From Rhodanobacter denitrificans (GTDB lineage Bacteria; Pseudomonadota; Gammaproteobacteria; Xanthomonadales; Rhodanobacteraceae), in assembly GCA_017848855.1 (NCBI GenBank), contig JAFIHF010000036.1:30954-94953 (forward strand): 64,000 nt of DNA. Direction: 5' to 3'. The translations under genes and the position numbers were made by a program. A model generated the notes under the pieces. The model saw only the letters and a list, made by a program, of their open reading frames with translations. It had not been told where the DNA came from and ran no database searches. Within the stretch, counting starts at the first letter, position 1; each line of letters begins with the position of its first letter. Of the stretch, positions 8,117-17,620 are shown one piece after another.

Positions 8117-10579
8117 TTACGGAGCGCCGGGCGCGACCGCCTCCGCCGGCATGCTTGCCGCGGGAGCGCCCCGCCACGCCACGTCGCGCAGCAGGAAGTG
8201 CGAGAGCGCCGGGATCAGCACGAGGGCGCCGACCATGTTCCACAGGAACATGAAGGTGAGCAGGATGCCCATGTCGCCCTGGAACTTGATCGGCGAGAAC
8301 GCCCAGGTGACCACGCCGGCGGCCAGCGTGACGCCGACCAGCGCCACCACCTTGCCGGTGAATTGCAGCGCATGGTGGTAGGCCTGCGCGAGCGGCACGC
8401 CGGCACGTTGCTGGGCGAGCTGGATGGAGAGCAGGTACAGCGCGTAGTCCACGCCGATGCCCACGCCCAGCGCGATCACCGGCAGGGTCGCCACCTTCAC
8501 GCCGATGCCCAGCGCCACCATCAGCGCCTCGCACAGAATCGAGGTGAGCATCAGCGGCACCACCGCCACCACCACCGCGCGCCACGAACGGAAGGTGATG
8601 AAGCAGAGCAGGATCACCGCGCCGTACACGTAGAACAGCATCGCGTGGTCGGCCTGGCGCACCACGATGTTGGTGGCCGCGTCGATGCCCGCGCTGCCGG
8701 CGGCGAGCAGGAACTGGCGATCCTTCGCGCCATGCGCCGCGGCGAACGAGGCGGCCGCCGCGACCACGCGATCCAGCGTTTCGGCGCGATGGTCGGAAAG
8801 GTAGGCGATCACCGGCATCACCGAGCAGGCGGTGTTAAACAGCTCCGGGTTGTTGACCGAGGCCTGCTGCACGCCGTAGTTGAGCACGTCCTGGTTGCGC
8901 GAGAGGGTCAGCCACTTCGGGCTGCCCTCGTAGGAGCCCGCGGTGATCTGGCGCACCGCATCGCCGAGGAAGCTGGTGGCCTGCACGCCGGGCACCTGCC
9001 GCAGCGCCCAGGCCAGCCGGTCCGACTCGACCAGGGTCGGGTACTTCAGGCAGCCCTCCGGCGGCGTCTTGACGATCACCGCGAACACGTCGCTGGACAG
9101 CGAATAGTGGCCGGTGATGTAGGCGTTGTCACGGTTGTAGCGCGAGTTCGCGCGCAGCTCGGGCGCGCCCGACTCCAGGTCGCCGATCTTCAGGTGCGTG
9201 CTCACCGCGAAACCCACCGCGCCCAACGCCGCCGCCACGCCCAGCGCCGCGATCGCCCAGCGGCGGTCGGTGAAGCGGCCAAGCAGCGCCCACACGTCGT
9301 TGCCGTCCCTGCCCTCGTCCTGCGCGCGCTCGGTGCGCAGGCTGCGCGCAGCCGCGTCGGGATCGACGCCGGTGAAGGACAGCAGCACCGGCAGCAGCAA
9401 GAGGTTGGTGACGATCAGCACGGCCACGCCGACGCTGGCGGTCAGCGCGAGATCCTTGATCACCGGGATGTCGATCACCATCAGCACGGCGAAGCCCACC
9501 GCGTCGGCCAGGAGCGCGGTGACACCCGCCAGGAACAGCCGGCGGAAGGTGTAGCGCGCGGCCACCAGCCGGTGCGTGCCGCGGCCGATGTCCTGCATGA
9601 TGCCGTTCATCTTCTGCGCGCCGTGCGAGACGCCGATCGCGAAGATCAGGAACGGCACCAGCACCGAGAACGGATCGAGCGCGAAGCCGAACAGCGCCAC
9701 CAGGCCGAGCTGCCACACCACCGCCACCACCGAGCACAGCACCACCAGCGCCGTGCTGCGCAGGCAGCGCGTGTAGGCGAAGATCGCCAGCGTCGCGATC
9801 AGCGCAGCGATGCCGAAGAAGCGCATGACCTTGGCCAGGCCGTCGATCAGGTCGCCCACCAGCTTGGCGAAGCCGATCGCGTGCAGGCGGATCTTCACGC
9901 CCGGCGTGGCCTCGTAGCGCGCGCTGATCTGGTCCAGCGCATGCGACAGCGTGCGGTAGTCGATCGGCGCGCCGGTGTCGGGGTTCCTGTCGAGCAGGGG
10001 CACGAAGATCATGCTCGACTTGAAGTCGTTGCCGACCAGGCGGCCGACGATGCCCGCGCGCGCGATGTTGAGCTTGAGCTGCGCGGTGGCCTGCGGCGAG
10101 CCGTCGTAGTTCTCCGGCATCACCGGACCGCCGCGGAAACCCTCTTCCGTCACCTCGGTCCAGCGCACCGAGGGCGTCCACAGCGACTTGACCCAGGCGC
10201 GGTCGACGCCGCTGGTGAGGAACAGCTCGTCGTTGATCTTCTTCAGCGCCTCCTGGTACTTCGGATCGAAGATGCTGCCATTCTCGTTCTCGACCACCAC
10301 CCGCAGCGAATTGCCCAGGCCGCGCAGCTCGCCGGCGTTCGCCAGATAGTTGCGGATGTAGGGCTGGTGGCCCGGGATCATCTTCTCGAAGCTGGCGTTG
10401 AAGCTGAGCCGCGTCGCCGCCAGGCTCGCCAGGATCACGGTGGCGAGCGCGCAGAGCACGACCATCGCGAGGCGGTGGTTGAACACCAGCCGCTCCAGCC
10501 AGTTGCCGGAGCGCTGGTCGAAGTCGTCGACGGATCGCACCACGGGCATGTGGTCGAGCAGTTCGGGGGAAATGGTCAT
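8117..10579 (-). CDS. RND-superfamily (MMPL) transporter
   Basis: An 820-residue inner-membrane protein with the pseudo-twofold RND layout. One helix near residue 40, a large periplasmic loop (about 60-245) and a helix bundle (about 250-405, with FLIFAIGVSHGAQKMNG) are repeated as a helix near 450, a second loop and a second bundle. At about 820 residues it fits the MMPL/hopanoid-exporter-like group rather than tripartite AcrB pumps. These proteins move lipids or other hydrophobic molecules. The ATG has GGAGA upstream and lies 19 bases after the YCF48-like gene. Linkage with DUF1329, DUF1302 and a fatty acid-CoA ligase suggests lipid-like cargo. Confidence 0.85.
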   Translation of the reverse strand: MTISPELLDHMPVVRSVDDFDQRSGNWLERLVFNHRLAMVVLCALATVILASLAATRLSFNASFEKMIPGHQPYIRNYLANAGELRGLGNSLRVVVENENGSIFDPKYQEALKKINDELFLTSGVDRAWVKSLWTPSVRWTEVTEEGFRGGPVMPENYDGSPQATAQLKLNIARAGIVGRLVGNDFKSSMIFVPLLDRNPDTGAPIDYRTLSHALDQISARYEATPGVKIRLHAIGFAKLVGDLIDGLAKVMRFFGIAALIATLAIFAYTRCLRSTALVVLCSVVAVVWQLGLVALFGFALDPFSVLVPFLIFAIGVSHGAQKMNGIMQDIGRGTHRLVAARYTFRRLFLAGVTALLADAVGFAVLMVIDIPVIKDLALTASVGVAVLIVTNLLLLPVLLSFTGVDPDAAARSLRTERAQDEGRDGNDVWALLGRFTDRRWAIAALGVAAALGAVGFAVSTHLKIGDLESGAPELRANSRYNRDNAYITGHYSLSSDVFAVIVKTPPEGCLKYPTLVESDRLAWALRQVPGVQATSFLGDAVRQITAGSYEGSPKWLTLSRNQDVLNYGVQQASVNNPELFNTACSVMPVIAYLSDHRAETLDRVVAAAASFAAAHGAKDRQFLLAAGSAGIDAATNIVVRQADHAMLFYVYGAVILLCFITFRSWRAVVVAVVPLMLTSILCEALMVALGIGVKVATLPVIALGVGIGVDYALYLLSIQLAQQRAGVPLAQAYHHALQFTGKVVALVGVTLAAGVVTWAFSPIKFQGDMGILLTFMFLWNMVGALVLIPALSHFLLRDVAWRGAPAASMPAEAVAPGAP

Positions 10580-10598
10580 GCGTTGTCTCCTCGCCGGC

Positions 10599-11741
10599 TC
10601 AATGCAGAGCCTGGGTGCTCACGCCCAGTGCGCCGGCCGTCACCACCACGTCGCCGGCCACGGCCACGGCCGACGCCGGTGCCGGCTTGGCCGGCCGGTG
10701 GGAATCGAAATGCGCGCCGTCGTCGTGGCTGAGCAGCACGGTGCCAGCCTGGCTCACGAGGGCAAGGCCGTGCGCACCGAAGGCCATGCCGCCGGTGAGG
10801 CCCTCCTGCACGCCGGTATCGACCTGCGTCCACTGCGCGCCGCCATCGGTGCTGCGCCAGGCGTTGCCGCGCAGCCCGTACACCACCACCGCGTCGGCGT
10901 TGCCGGCGACGCCGAAATAGGTGCCCTGGTACGGCGTCGCCAGCTTGCGGAAACGCCCCGCGCCGCGGTCGAGCTTGAGCACCAGGCCCTGCTCGCCGGT
11001 GATGTAGACGTCCGCGCCGACGCCGCGCACCGCGTACAGGTGCAGCAGATCCGGGTTGTCGGTGCGGTCGAAGCGGCTGGTCCAGGTCTGGCCGCCGTCC
11101 ACGGTTTCGAAAATCAGGTTGAACGCGCCGACGATGTAGCCGTGCCGCGCATCGGCGAACCACACGTCGAGGAAGGGATTCTCCGCGCCCTGCGCCGCGA
11201 CGCGGCCCGCCTGCTCCAGCAGCTTGTCGGCGTCGTCCTTGCTGCCAAGCTCGCCCTTGGCCGCGCGCTCTCGCAGCTGCTCCAGCAGCAGCGGCCCCGC
11301 GCGTCGACCATCCAGTTGCACGCTCCAGCTCGCGCCGCCGTCGGCGCTGTGCAGCACCACGCCGTCGTGCCCCACCGCCCAGCCCTGCTGCGGCGTGGGG
11401 AAGCTCACCGCCACCAGGTCGGACGACACCGGCACCCTCGTCTGCCGCCAGCTCCTGCCGCCGTCGTCGGAGTAGACGATGTGGCCGCGCTGCCCGACCG
11501 CGACCACGCGCTGGCCGGCCAGCGCCAGGCCATTGAGCAGGCTCTTCGCGGCCAGCGGACTCATTGAGGACGGCGCGTCCAGCACGTCGACAAAGCTCGC
11601 GGCCGCGGCGATTTGCTGCGGCGGCGGTGCGTCGGGCGCATCGGCAAGGACTGCGGCCGACACGCACGGCAGCGCGAAGGCCAGCGCGAACAAGCTGCGG
11701 CGGAGATGGGGTTTGAGCATGGGGTGCACCAACGAATTCAT
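10599..11741 (-). CDS. YCF48-related BNR-repeat periplasmic protein
   Basis: A 380-residue predicted beta-propeller with an N-terminal signal sequence (LRRSLFALAFALPCVSAAVLADA). Asp-box-like repeats recur: SDDGGRSW, SADGGASW, TVDGGQTW and STDGGAQW, as in the YCF48/Hcf136 photosystem II assembly-factor family. In heterotrophs such proteins often sit beside RND transporters and DUF1329/DUF1302 genes and are assumed to help assembly or cargo transfer; the role is not established. Starts at 11741 and 11720 are both possible; I use 11741. It lies 19 bases upstream of the RND gene, so they form one operon. Confidence 0.82.
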   Translation of the reverse strand: MNSLVHPMLKPHLRRSLFALAFALPCVSAAVLADAPDAPPPQQIAAAASFVDVLDAPSSMSPLAAKSLLNGLALAGQRVVAVGQRGHIVYSDDGGRSWRQTRVPVSSDLVAVSFPTPQQGWAVGHDGVVLHSADGGASWSVQLDGRRAGPLLLEQLRERAAKGELGSKDDADKLLEQAGRVAAQGAENPFLDVWFADARHGYIVGAFNLIFETVDGGQTWTSRFDRTDNPDLLHLYAVRGVGADVYITGEQGLVLKLDRGAGRFRKLATPYQGTYFGVAGNADAVVVYGLRGNAWRSTDGGAQWTQVDTGVQEGLTGGMAFGAHGLALVSQAGTVLLSHDDGAHFDSHRPAKPAPASAVAVAGDVVVTAGALGVSTQALH

Positions 11742-11792
11742 TTGAATCCCGTATTTGGCAAGCGACAAGGCTCAGCGATACTCACCGTTCGC

Positions 11793-11811
11793 CCCCGGAT
11801 CAGGTCCGGGG
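11793..11811. repeat. Intergenic hairpin repeat between DUF1329 and YCF48 genes
   Basis: The 295-base gap 11742-12036 holds a 7-bp hairpin CCCCGGA-TCAGG-TCCGGGG, followed by further small palindromes (GCTCGCGAGC near 11862) and a stretch resembling widely dispersed intergenic repeats. No conserved gene is visible in this gap. Confidence 0.5.
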
Positions 11812-12036
11812 CAGGCTCTGAGCGCAGGCCCGCGGGGCCTAAGTCGAAGGGTGATCGCTCGCGAGCGCTTCGACTGCGCTTGCTGGCGCAAGCTACGCTC
11901 AGCGTGAACGGATTTCTGGTTTCTCGGCTGAGCCTCGTCTCCAGTCAGAATCCCGTATCGCCAATGAAGGCGGACAAGTCGCGGAGCAGATACGCCCCGC
12001 CCCGCGACCCGCCGCATGGCCGCCCGTCGCGGGCGG

Positions 12037-13392
12037 TCAGCGAACGCCCGAACCCGCCAGCGACGCCGGCGACCAGTCGCGATCCGAGCGCGGCTTCGTG
12101 TAGCGGATGCCGCCGGTTTCGCCGGAGAAGGCGGTCAGCGAATACGAACCCTCGATGAGGTCGTAGAGGCCGTGCAGGTCGGCTTCCGGCGCCGGCACGT
12201 CGTAGGCCGGCGTGATGTAGGCAAAACCCGCGCGGTACAGCTGCCCGCGTGCGTCGTACTCGTCGGACGCCACCGCCGCCCAGCTGTCCTCGTCGAGGTA
12301 GAACGTGCGCTTGCTGTAGATGTGGCGCTTGCCCGGCAGCAGGCTGGCCTCGACCACCCACACGCGGTGCAATTCCCAGCGCACGTCGTCGGGGTTGAGG
12401 TAGTGCGGCTGCAGCAGGTCGGCGGCCTTCGAGCCGTAGGCCATCTTGTAGTCGTTGTACGGAACGTAGATTTCCTTCTTGCCCACCAGCTTGAAGTCGT
12501 AGCGGTTCATCGAGCCGTTGAACAGGAACACGTCGTCGAAGGTGGAGGCGCCGCCCGTGCCCGGGTTGGGCGTGTCGAAGGCGAGATCCGGCGCCACCTT
12601 CACCCGGCGCTGGCCCGGCAGGTACTGCCACGCCTTGCGGTCGCTCTTGCTGTAGTTGAGCGGGTCGATGATCTGCAAGGCTTCGCCGGCGCGGCGCGCC
12701 GGGCCGGTATAGGTCAGCCGCTGCTCCCAGTACGCTTCCGCGTCCGGCTTGGCGGTATCCCAGTACGGGTATTCCTCGACCGCGTCGCCTTCGGTGGCCA
12801 GCGCGGCGTGGCCCGAGGCGTCGACGTTGTAGTTGCGGTACTTGGTGGCGTAGGCCACGCCGTTGAAGCGCACCAGGTGGTTCCACATCGCCTCGAAGCC
12901 GGTCGCCGGGATCGGGAACGGGAAGCCCGCATGGCAGCCGCTCACCGAACGGCCGCCGTCGGAGGTCTTCGCGTCCACCGCGCACTTGGCGGTGTTCTCG
13001 ACCACGAACTGCGGGAACGCCGCGGAGCGGTGGGTCGGATACACGTCGATGCGGTAGCCGGGGTACTTCTTCAGCAGGGCCTTGCTGCCCTCGGTCAGTT
13101 TGGCCGCGTACTTGTCCATGTTCCTGGCGTCGATCACCAGCACCGGCTTTTCGCCGGCGAACGGATCCGGGCGGACGCCGCTGCCCGCCTTGAAGCCGGC
13201 GGGCGCGCTGGCGAGGCCGCCCTTGTAGGCGGGGATGGCGCCATCGGCGCTGCCGGCCATCTCCGCGCCGACGCCGGTGAGCGTGGTGCCGAGCTTCTTC
13301 GCCGCCTGGGGCGAAACACCGGCATGGCCCACCCCGGCGATCAGGAGGGCAAGGGTTCCGGCGATCAGGCTTTTGCGGAATTGCATGCGCAT
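12037..13392 (-). CDS. DUF1329 outer-membrane-associated protein
   Basis: A 451-residue protein with a clean signal peptide (MRMQFRKSLIAGTLALLIAG ... GHA) and the DUF1329 body, for example GSMNRYDFKLVGKKEIYVPYND and the C-terminal YDLIEGSYSLTAFSGETGG. DUF1329 proteins have a LolB-like fold and nearly always travel with DUF1302 proteins. In Pseudomonas, pairs of this type are linked to a LuxR regulator and to use of fatty-acid-like substrates. Three in-frame ATGs are clustered; 13392 has GAGG at 6-base spacing and is chosen. A CCCCC-N8-GGGGGGGG element lies about 120 bases upstream. Confidence 0.9.
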   Translation of the reverse strand: MRMQFRKSLIAGTLALLIAGVGHAGVSPQAAKKLGTTLTGVGAEMAGSADGAIPAYKGGLASAPAGFKAGSGVRPDPFAGEKPVLVIDARNMDKYAAKLTEGSKALLKKYPGYRIDVYPTHRSAAFPQFVVENTAKCAVDAKTSDGGRSVSGCHAGFPFPIPATGFEAMWNHLVRFNGVAYATKYRNYNVDASGHAALATEGDAVEEYPYWDTAKPDAEAYWEQRLTYTGPARRAGEALQIIDPLNYSKSDRKAWQYLPGQRRVKVAPDLAFDTPNPGTGGASTFDDVFLFNGSMNRYDFKLVGKKEIYVPYNDYKMAYGSKAADLLQPHYLNPDDVRWELHRVWVVEASLLPGKRHIYSKRTFYLDEDSWAAVASDEYDARGQLYRAGFAYITPAYDVPAPEADLHGLYDLIEGSYSLTAFSGETGGIRYTKPRSDRDWSPASLAGSGVR

Positions 13393-13508
13393 ACTCATCC
13401 TCACAATGGTGATGCCAATGGCGGTGGCGGCTCCCGCCGTACCCCGCCTTGCGGCCAGGGACGCGCGAAAGCGGTCGATACCCATTGTCGGCAGCGGCGG
13501 CAACCGCA

Positions 13509-13529
13509 CCCCCCCCAAAACGTCGGGGG
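13509..13529 (-). promoter_or_regulatory. C5-N8-G8 element upstream of the DUF1329 gene
   Basis: On the minus strand this reads CCCCC, then GACGTTTT, then GGGGGGGG, then TGCGG. It lies upstream of the DUF1329 start and points toward it. The same arrangement recurs at 16399-16419 and 23254-23274. It is the candidate operator of the LuxR/MalT-type regulator. Confidence 0.65.
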
Positions 13530-13555
13530 AGGGGTCAACCGGACGGTGTGAGGGG

Positions 13556-16243
13556 TTACTCCAGCCCCTGGATCAGGCCGAGCAGTTGCGCGCGGTGCAC
13601 GACGTGCCGGCGCGTGCCCACGCCGAATTTGCTGAACAGGTTCTTGATGTGCCACTTCACAGTGGCTTCGCCCACGGCCATGGCCTGGGCGATCTCCTTG
13701 TTCGACAGGTTGCGCGCGAGGAATTCCAGCACCTCGCGCTCCTTCGGCGTCAGCACCATGCTCGGCACCACGCGCAGGCCGCCCTGGCGCTGCTCCGCCG
13801 GCGGCGGCACCACCCGCGACGGCGCGGCGGTGCCCGCCGCGGATTCGCCGCCCGCCTCCTCCATCACCCGGTACGCCCAGTCGGTGAGCATGGGGTGGGT
13901 GTCGGTGAAGATGCGCACGAAGCCGTAGGTGCGGGCCAGGCTCATGGCTTCGACGATGAGCGCGCGGCCGTCCTCGCCGTTGCGTTCCAGCGCGTAGGCG
14001 CGCAGCGCCATGCACTCGATGCGGAACCGCCCCAGCCTGGCCTGCCCGGCCATCGGCGCGGCGCGCGCCACCGCTTCGAGCACGCCGGGCCAGTCCTGCG
14101 CCGCCATCGCGGCATAGGCATGCACCATCGCGCTCACCAGTTCCACGTTGCGCCGCCACAGCGGCCCGCGGTGGGGGCTTTCGCTGGCCACCAGCTCGTC
14201 GATGCGGGCGATCAGCGCCGCGCAGGTTTCGCGGCGGAAACGGCTGGCGTGCAAGCGCACCTGCTCGCCGAGGCTGGCGATGCACAGGCGCGGCAGGCGC
14301 CGCGCCATGCCGATCGCGTACGCCGACTCCAGCATGTCCAGCGCGCGATGTTCCTCGCCCTGCGCCACCGCCACGCGCGTCGCGGTGCGGTAGCCCACCA
14401 GGATCGCCTCCGGTGCGCCCACCCGCTCCAGCACGTCCAGCCGGTTGGCCAAAAGGGCCAGCGCTTCGTCCAGGTGGTCGCGTTCGTAGGCGATCGAGGC
14501 CAGCAGGGCCGCAAACATGCACGACAGGGGATGGCGGCGCCCGAACTTCGCATCCATCGCGGCCAGCGACGCACGCAGGCCCTCCTCGGCGAGCAGCAGC
14601 TGGCCCTCCCACGCGAAGCTCAGGCCGACGATGAACTCGCGCCAGCGCAGCGAGGATTCGGGCTCCCGCGCCGGTTCCGCGCTGGCCGTGCCACAGAGCC
14701 GGCGCGCTTCCGCCGGGTCGCCCTGCAACAGGGCCAGCATGGCCAGGCGGTTGACGTGCATGCGCTGGAAGCGCGGCTCGCCGGCCAGCGGGGCATCCTT
14801 CCACGGCGCCAGCATGGCGGCGCAGCGGTCGGGATCGTCGGCGTAGTAGGCGGCGCCACTGGCGATCAGCACGCACTCGTAGCGCAGCGCGAGGCTGACG
14901 TCGGGCCGCGCGAGGATCAGCCCGACCAGGCGCTCGGCCTCCTCGTGGCGTTCGCTCACCGCCAGCGCCCACGCGGCCGCCAGGCGCAGCTGCGGGTGCT
15001 GGTCCAGCACCGACTCGGGGAACACGTCGAGCCATTCGCGCATGGTGCCCACGTGGCCCTGGATCACCGCCTCGTACAGGCCCCGCTGCGCCAGCTCGAC
15101 CGCCGCGTCTTCGCGGCCCGCCGCGCGCGCGTGGCGCGCCGCCTGGGTGAGCATGCCGTGCGCGGCCAGCCAGTCCTGCGCGCGGCCGTGCAAGTCGGCC
15201 TGCTCCGGCGCGGGCAGCTCGGCGAGGCGCTGACGCAGCGCGTCCAGGGCAAGCAGGTGCAGGCGGGACCACTCCGAGTCCTCGCCGATCACGAAGATCG
15301 GCGTCTCGCGCGCCAGCCGGGCCAGCCGCTGCGGCGCCTCCATGTCGCCGGTCAGGGCGATACACAGGTCAGGATGCAACTGGTCCACCACCGCCACGCG
15401 GGTGAGGAAGCTCACGTCCTCCGGCGCCAGCTTGGCGGTGAGCGCCTCCACCAGCTGGTTGCGCGAATCGGGCGAGTGCGGGCCCACCAGGCTGCGCAGG
15501 TCGCTGCCCCGCTCCATCGCGGCAAGCACGAGCTGCAGACCGAGCGGCCAGCCTTCGGTCATTTCATGCAGCCGCGCGCAGGTATCCGCATCGGCCTTGG
15601 CGCCGATGCGGTTGCGCACCAGGTCGATGGTTTCCTCCAGCGTGAAGCGCAGCGTTTCCACGCCCACGGAAGTGCACAGGCCGTAGGCGCGCAGGTCCGC
15701 CTCCATCGGCTCGAGCTCGCCGCGCCCGGCCGCCACCACGCGCAGGTTCGGCGGCGCGTTGTGCAGCAGGTAGTTCAGCGCGGCCAGGCTGTGCGGATGC
15801 AGGCGCTCGGCCTCGTCGATCATCAGCACCAGCGACAACGGCGCCTGCGCCACTTCGCTCAGCCACGCGGTGACGCCTTCGTACTCGCCGAAGGTCACCG
15901 CCGCGCTTTCCAGCAGGGTCGCGCCGAACTGTGGCCGGCCGCAGCCGGTGCGCACCGCCAGCACCAGGCTGTGCAGCATGCGCTGCGGATCGGGGCTGCC
16001 GTCGGCCGAGATCCAGGCCACCGCCCAGCCGCGCGCCAGGTATTCGTGGCGCCACTGCGCGAGCAGCGAGGTCTTGCCGAAGCCGCCCGGCGCCTGCACC
16101 AGGATGAACGGGCGGTCGCGGAACTGTTCGTCGTCCAGCCGCAGCCGCGGCCGCAGCAGCAGGTTGCGCGGCGCCCGCGGCGGCGTGGTCTTCAGCACGA
16201 GTTCGGCGATGGCGGGCGCTGCCCCGCCGGGCGTGAGTGCCAT
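13556..16243 (-). CDS. MalT-type LuxR-family ATP-dependent regulator
   Basis: An 895-residue STAND-class transcription activator. An N-terminal NTPase has Walker A APGGFGKTS (about 51-59) and Walker B LVLMIDEAE (about 140). A long TPR-like alpha-helical sensor region follows, and a C-terminal LuxR helix-turn-helix (LTPKEREVLEFLARNLSNKE ... ATVKWHIKNLFSKFGV). The size and order match MalT and AlkS, which bind ATP plus an inducer, oligomerise and activate promoters. I use the ATG at 16243 rather than the adjacent in-frame TTG at 16246. It sits between the DUF1329 and usp/hemerythrin transcription units and is the natural regulator of the locus. Confidence 0.93.
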   Translation of the reverse strand: MALTPGGAAPAIAELVLKTTPPRAPRNLLLRPRLRLDDEQFRDRPFILVQAPGGFGKTSLLAQWRHEYLARGWAVAWISADGSPDPQRMLHSLVLAVRTGCGRPQFGATLLESAAVTFGEYEGVTAWLSEVAQAPLSLVLMIDEAERLHPHSLAALNYLLHNAPPNLRVVAAGRGELEPMEADLRAYGLCTSVGVETLRFTLEETIDLVRNRIGAKADADTCARLHEMTEGWPLGLQLVLAAMERGSDLRSLVGPHSPDSRNQLVEALTAKLAPEDVSFLTRVAVVDQLHPDLCIALTGDMEAPQRLARLARETPIFVIGEDSEWSRLHLLALDALRQRLAELPAPEQADLHGRAQDWLAAHGMLTQAARHARAAGREDAAVELAQRGLYEAVIQGHVGTMREWLDVFPESVLDQHPQLRLAAAWALAVSERHEEAERLVGLILARPDVSLALRYECVLIASGAAYYADDPDRCAAMLAPWKDAPLAGEPRFQRMHVNRLAMLALLQGDPAEARRLCGTASAEPAREPESSLRWREFIVGLSFAWEGQLLLAEEGLRASLAAMDAKFGRRHPLSCMFAALLASIAYERDHLDEALALLANRLDVLERVGAPEAILVGYRTATRVAVAQGEEHRALDMLESAYAIGMARRLPRLCIASLGEQVRLHASRFRRETCAALIARIDELVASESPHRGPLWRRNVELVSAMVHAYAAMAAQDWPGVLEAVARAAPMAGQARLGRFRIECMALRAYALERNGEDGRALIVEAMSLARTYGFVRIFTDTHPMLTDWAYRVMEEAGGESAAGTAAPSRVVPPPAEQRQGGLRVVPSMVLTPKEREVLEFLARNLSNKEIAQAMAVGEATVKWHIKNLFSKFGVGTRRHVVHRAQLLGLIQGLE

Positions 16244-16398
16244 CAAACGATTCCGGTTGGCCTGACGCTTTGCCGAACGGACGAGGCGGCGCCGCGGTCC
16301 GTGCGCACCCCGCGAACACCGTTCGGCGATGCGCGTTCGGGGGCATTGTAGTCACGCCGAATCCGCCATGGACACACGCCCCCTCCCCGCCCCGCATG

Positions 16399-16419
16399 CC
16401 CCCTCCTTGCCGGGGGGGG
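16399..16419 (+). promoter_or_regulatory. C5-N8-G8 element upstream of usp-hemerythrin gene
   Basis: CCCCC (16399-16403), TCCTTGCC, GGGGGGGG (16412-16419), followed by CTGCGG. It is the only conspicuous structure in the 362-base divergent region 16244-16605 and points toward the plus-strand operon. A possible -10, TATCTA at 16436-16441, lies 16 bases after the G run. Confidence 0.65.
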
Positions 16420-16605
16420 CTGCGGCCAGCGCACGTATCTAGCCTTGCTGCCGTGACGACACAGGTCCGGCGTTTCCGCCGCTTGGCGGCCACGGTCGAG
16501 TTGGAGGAAAGTTCCATTCGGCAGGGGCGGCGTCCCGGCGACGATCCTCCGCATGCGGAGGCGCTGCGCCCGGTGTCACGGGTAGCACCCCTGTCTGGAG
16601 CCTGC

Positions 16606-17580
16606 ATGTACCGCCACCTGCTCGTCCCGCTCGACGACAACGACCTCGCGATCGAAACGGTCGGCAAGGCGGTGAACCTCGCGCGCACGCTGGGAGCGCG
16701 GGTCAGCTTCGTGCACGTGCACGATGGCCGGGCCGCGCCCGTCGATGGCGCTGCCGACACGCGGCACGAGCGCGCCGACGCGCTGCTGGCCAAGGCCGAA
16801 GCCGTGGCGCGCGCGCTGGGCGTGCCCTGCGACGCCGCCGTGCTCGACGGCGATGCGCCGCACGCGGCGATCCTCGCCGCGGCGCGCAAGGGCGGCTGCG
16901 ACCTCATCTTCATGGCGCCGCGCGGCCAGCGCGCCGAACGCGGCGCGGCACTCGGCGCGCAGACGGCCCACGTGCTGGCGGGCGGCGAGCTGCCGGTGCT
17001 GGTCACCTCGGCGCGGAACGCGGGCCAGGCGCATCCGATGGTCGAGAGCCTGCGCGACGAGCATCGCGCGCTCGCCGCCGTGCTGCACGCCTGGCAGCAC
17101 CTGCTGCACCACGGCGATCCGTCGAGTGCGGCGGACGTGGAACTGATGCGCGCGATGGCGCGCTACGTCGTCGAGTTTCCGCTGACCCTGCATCACCCGG
17201 TGGAGCGCGATCTGCTGTTCACCGTGCTGCGCGGGCGCACCGCCGTGGTCAACGCCGAGCTGGACGAACTGGAACGCCAGCACGAACGCGAGCGCACGCT
17301 GGCCGAAGCGCTGGGCGAGCAGGTGGAACGCTACGCCCGGCACGAGATCACGCTCGCGCAGCTGCGCGACACCGTCGACGGCTACGCGCATTTCATGTGG
17401 GAACACATGGGCCGCGTCGAGGGCGTGATCCTGCCGGTCGCCCAGCGCTGCCTCACCGAAACCGACTGGAACGCCATCCACGCGGCAGCCACCCGGCCCG
17501 GCGGCGCCCGCGCCAACGGCGAGGCCGCGGCGGCCTGCCGGCAACTGTTCGCGCGCATGGCGCATCCTGCGCCGCAATGA
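16606..17580 (+). CDS. Universal stress protein fused to a hemerythrin-like domain
   Basis: A 324-residue two-domain protein. Residues 1 to about 140 form a UspA domain (MYRHLLVPLDDNDLAIETV ... the C-terminal GAQTAHVLAGGELPVLVTS), although the ATP-binding G-2x-G-9x-G(S/T) motif is imperfect. Residues about 145-300 form a hemerythrin/HHE helical bundle with candidate diiron ligands in DEHRALAAVL, LHHPVERDLL, QHERER and WEHMGRVEG. The fusion suggests an oxygen-, NO- or iron-linked stress sensor. The ATG has GGAG upstream. It is the first gene after the C5-N8-G8 element, 40 bases before the quinone reductase gene, and so probably leads this operon. Confidence 0.85.
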   Translation: MYRHLLVPLDDNDLAIETVGKAVNLARTLGARVSFVHVHDGRAAPVDGAADTRHERADALLAKAEAVARALGVPCDAAVLDGDAPHAAILAAARKGGCDLIFMAPRGQRAERGAALGAQTAHVLAGGELPVLVTSARNAGQAHPMVESLRDEHRALAAVLHAWQHLLHHGDPSSAADVELMRAMARYVVEFPLTLHHPVERDLLFTVLRGRTAVVNAELDELERQHERERTLAEALGEQVERYARHEITLAQLRDTVDGYAHFMWEHMGRVEGVILPVAQRCLTETDWNAIHAAATRPGGARANGEAAAACRQLFARMAHPAPQ

Positions 17581-17620
17581 ACCACGCAACCGCAGCGCCC
17601 TGAACCTTAGGAGACCTCGT

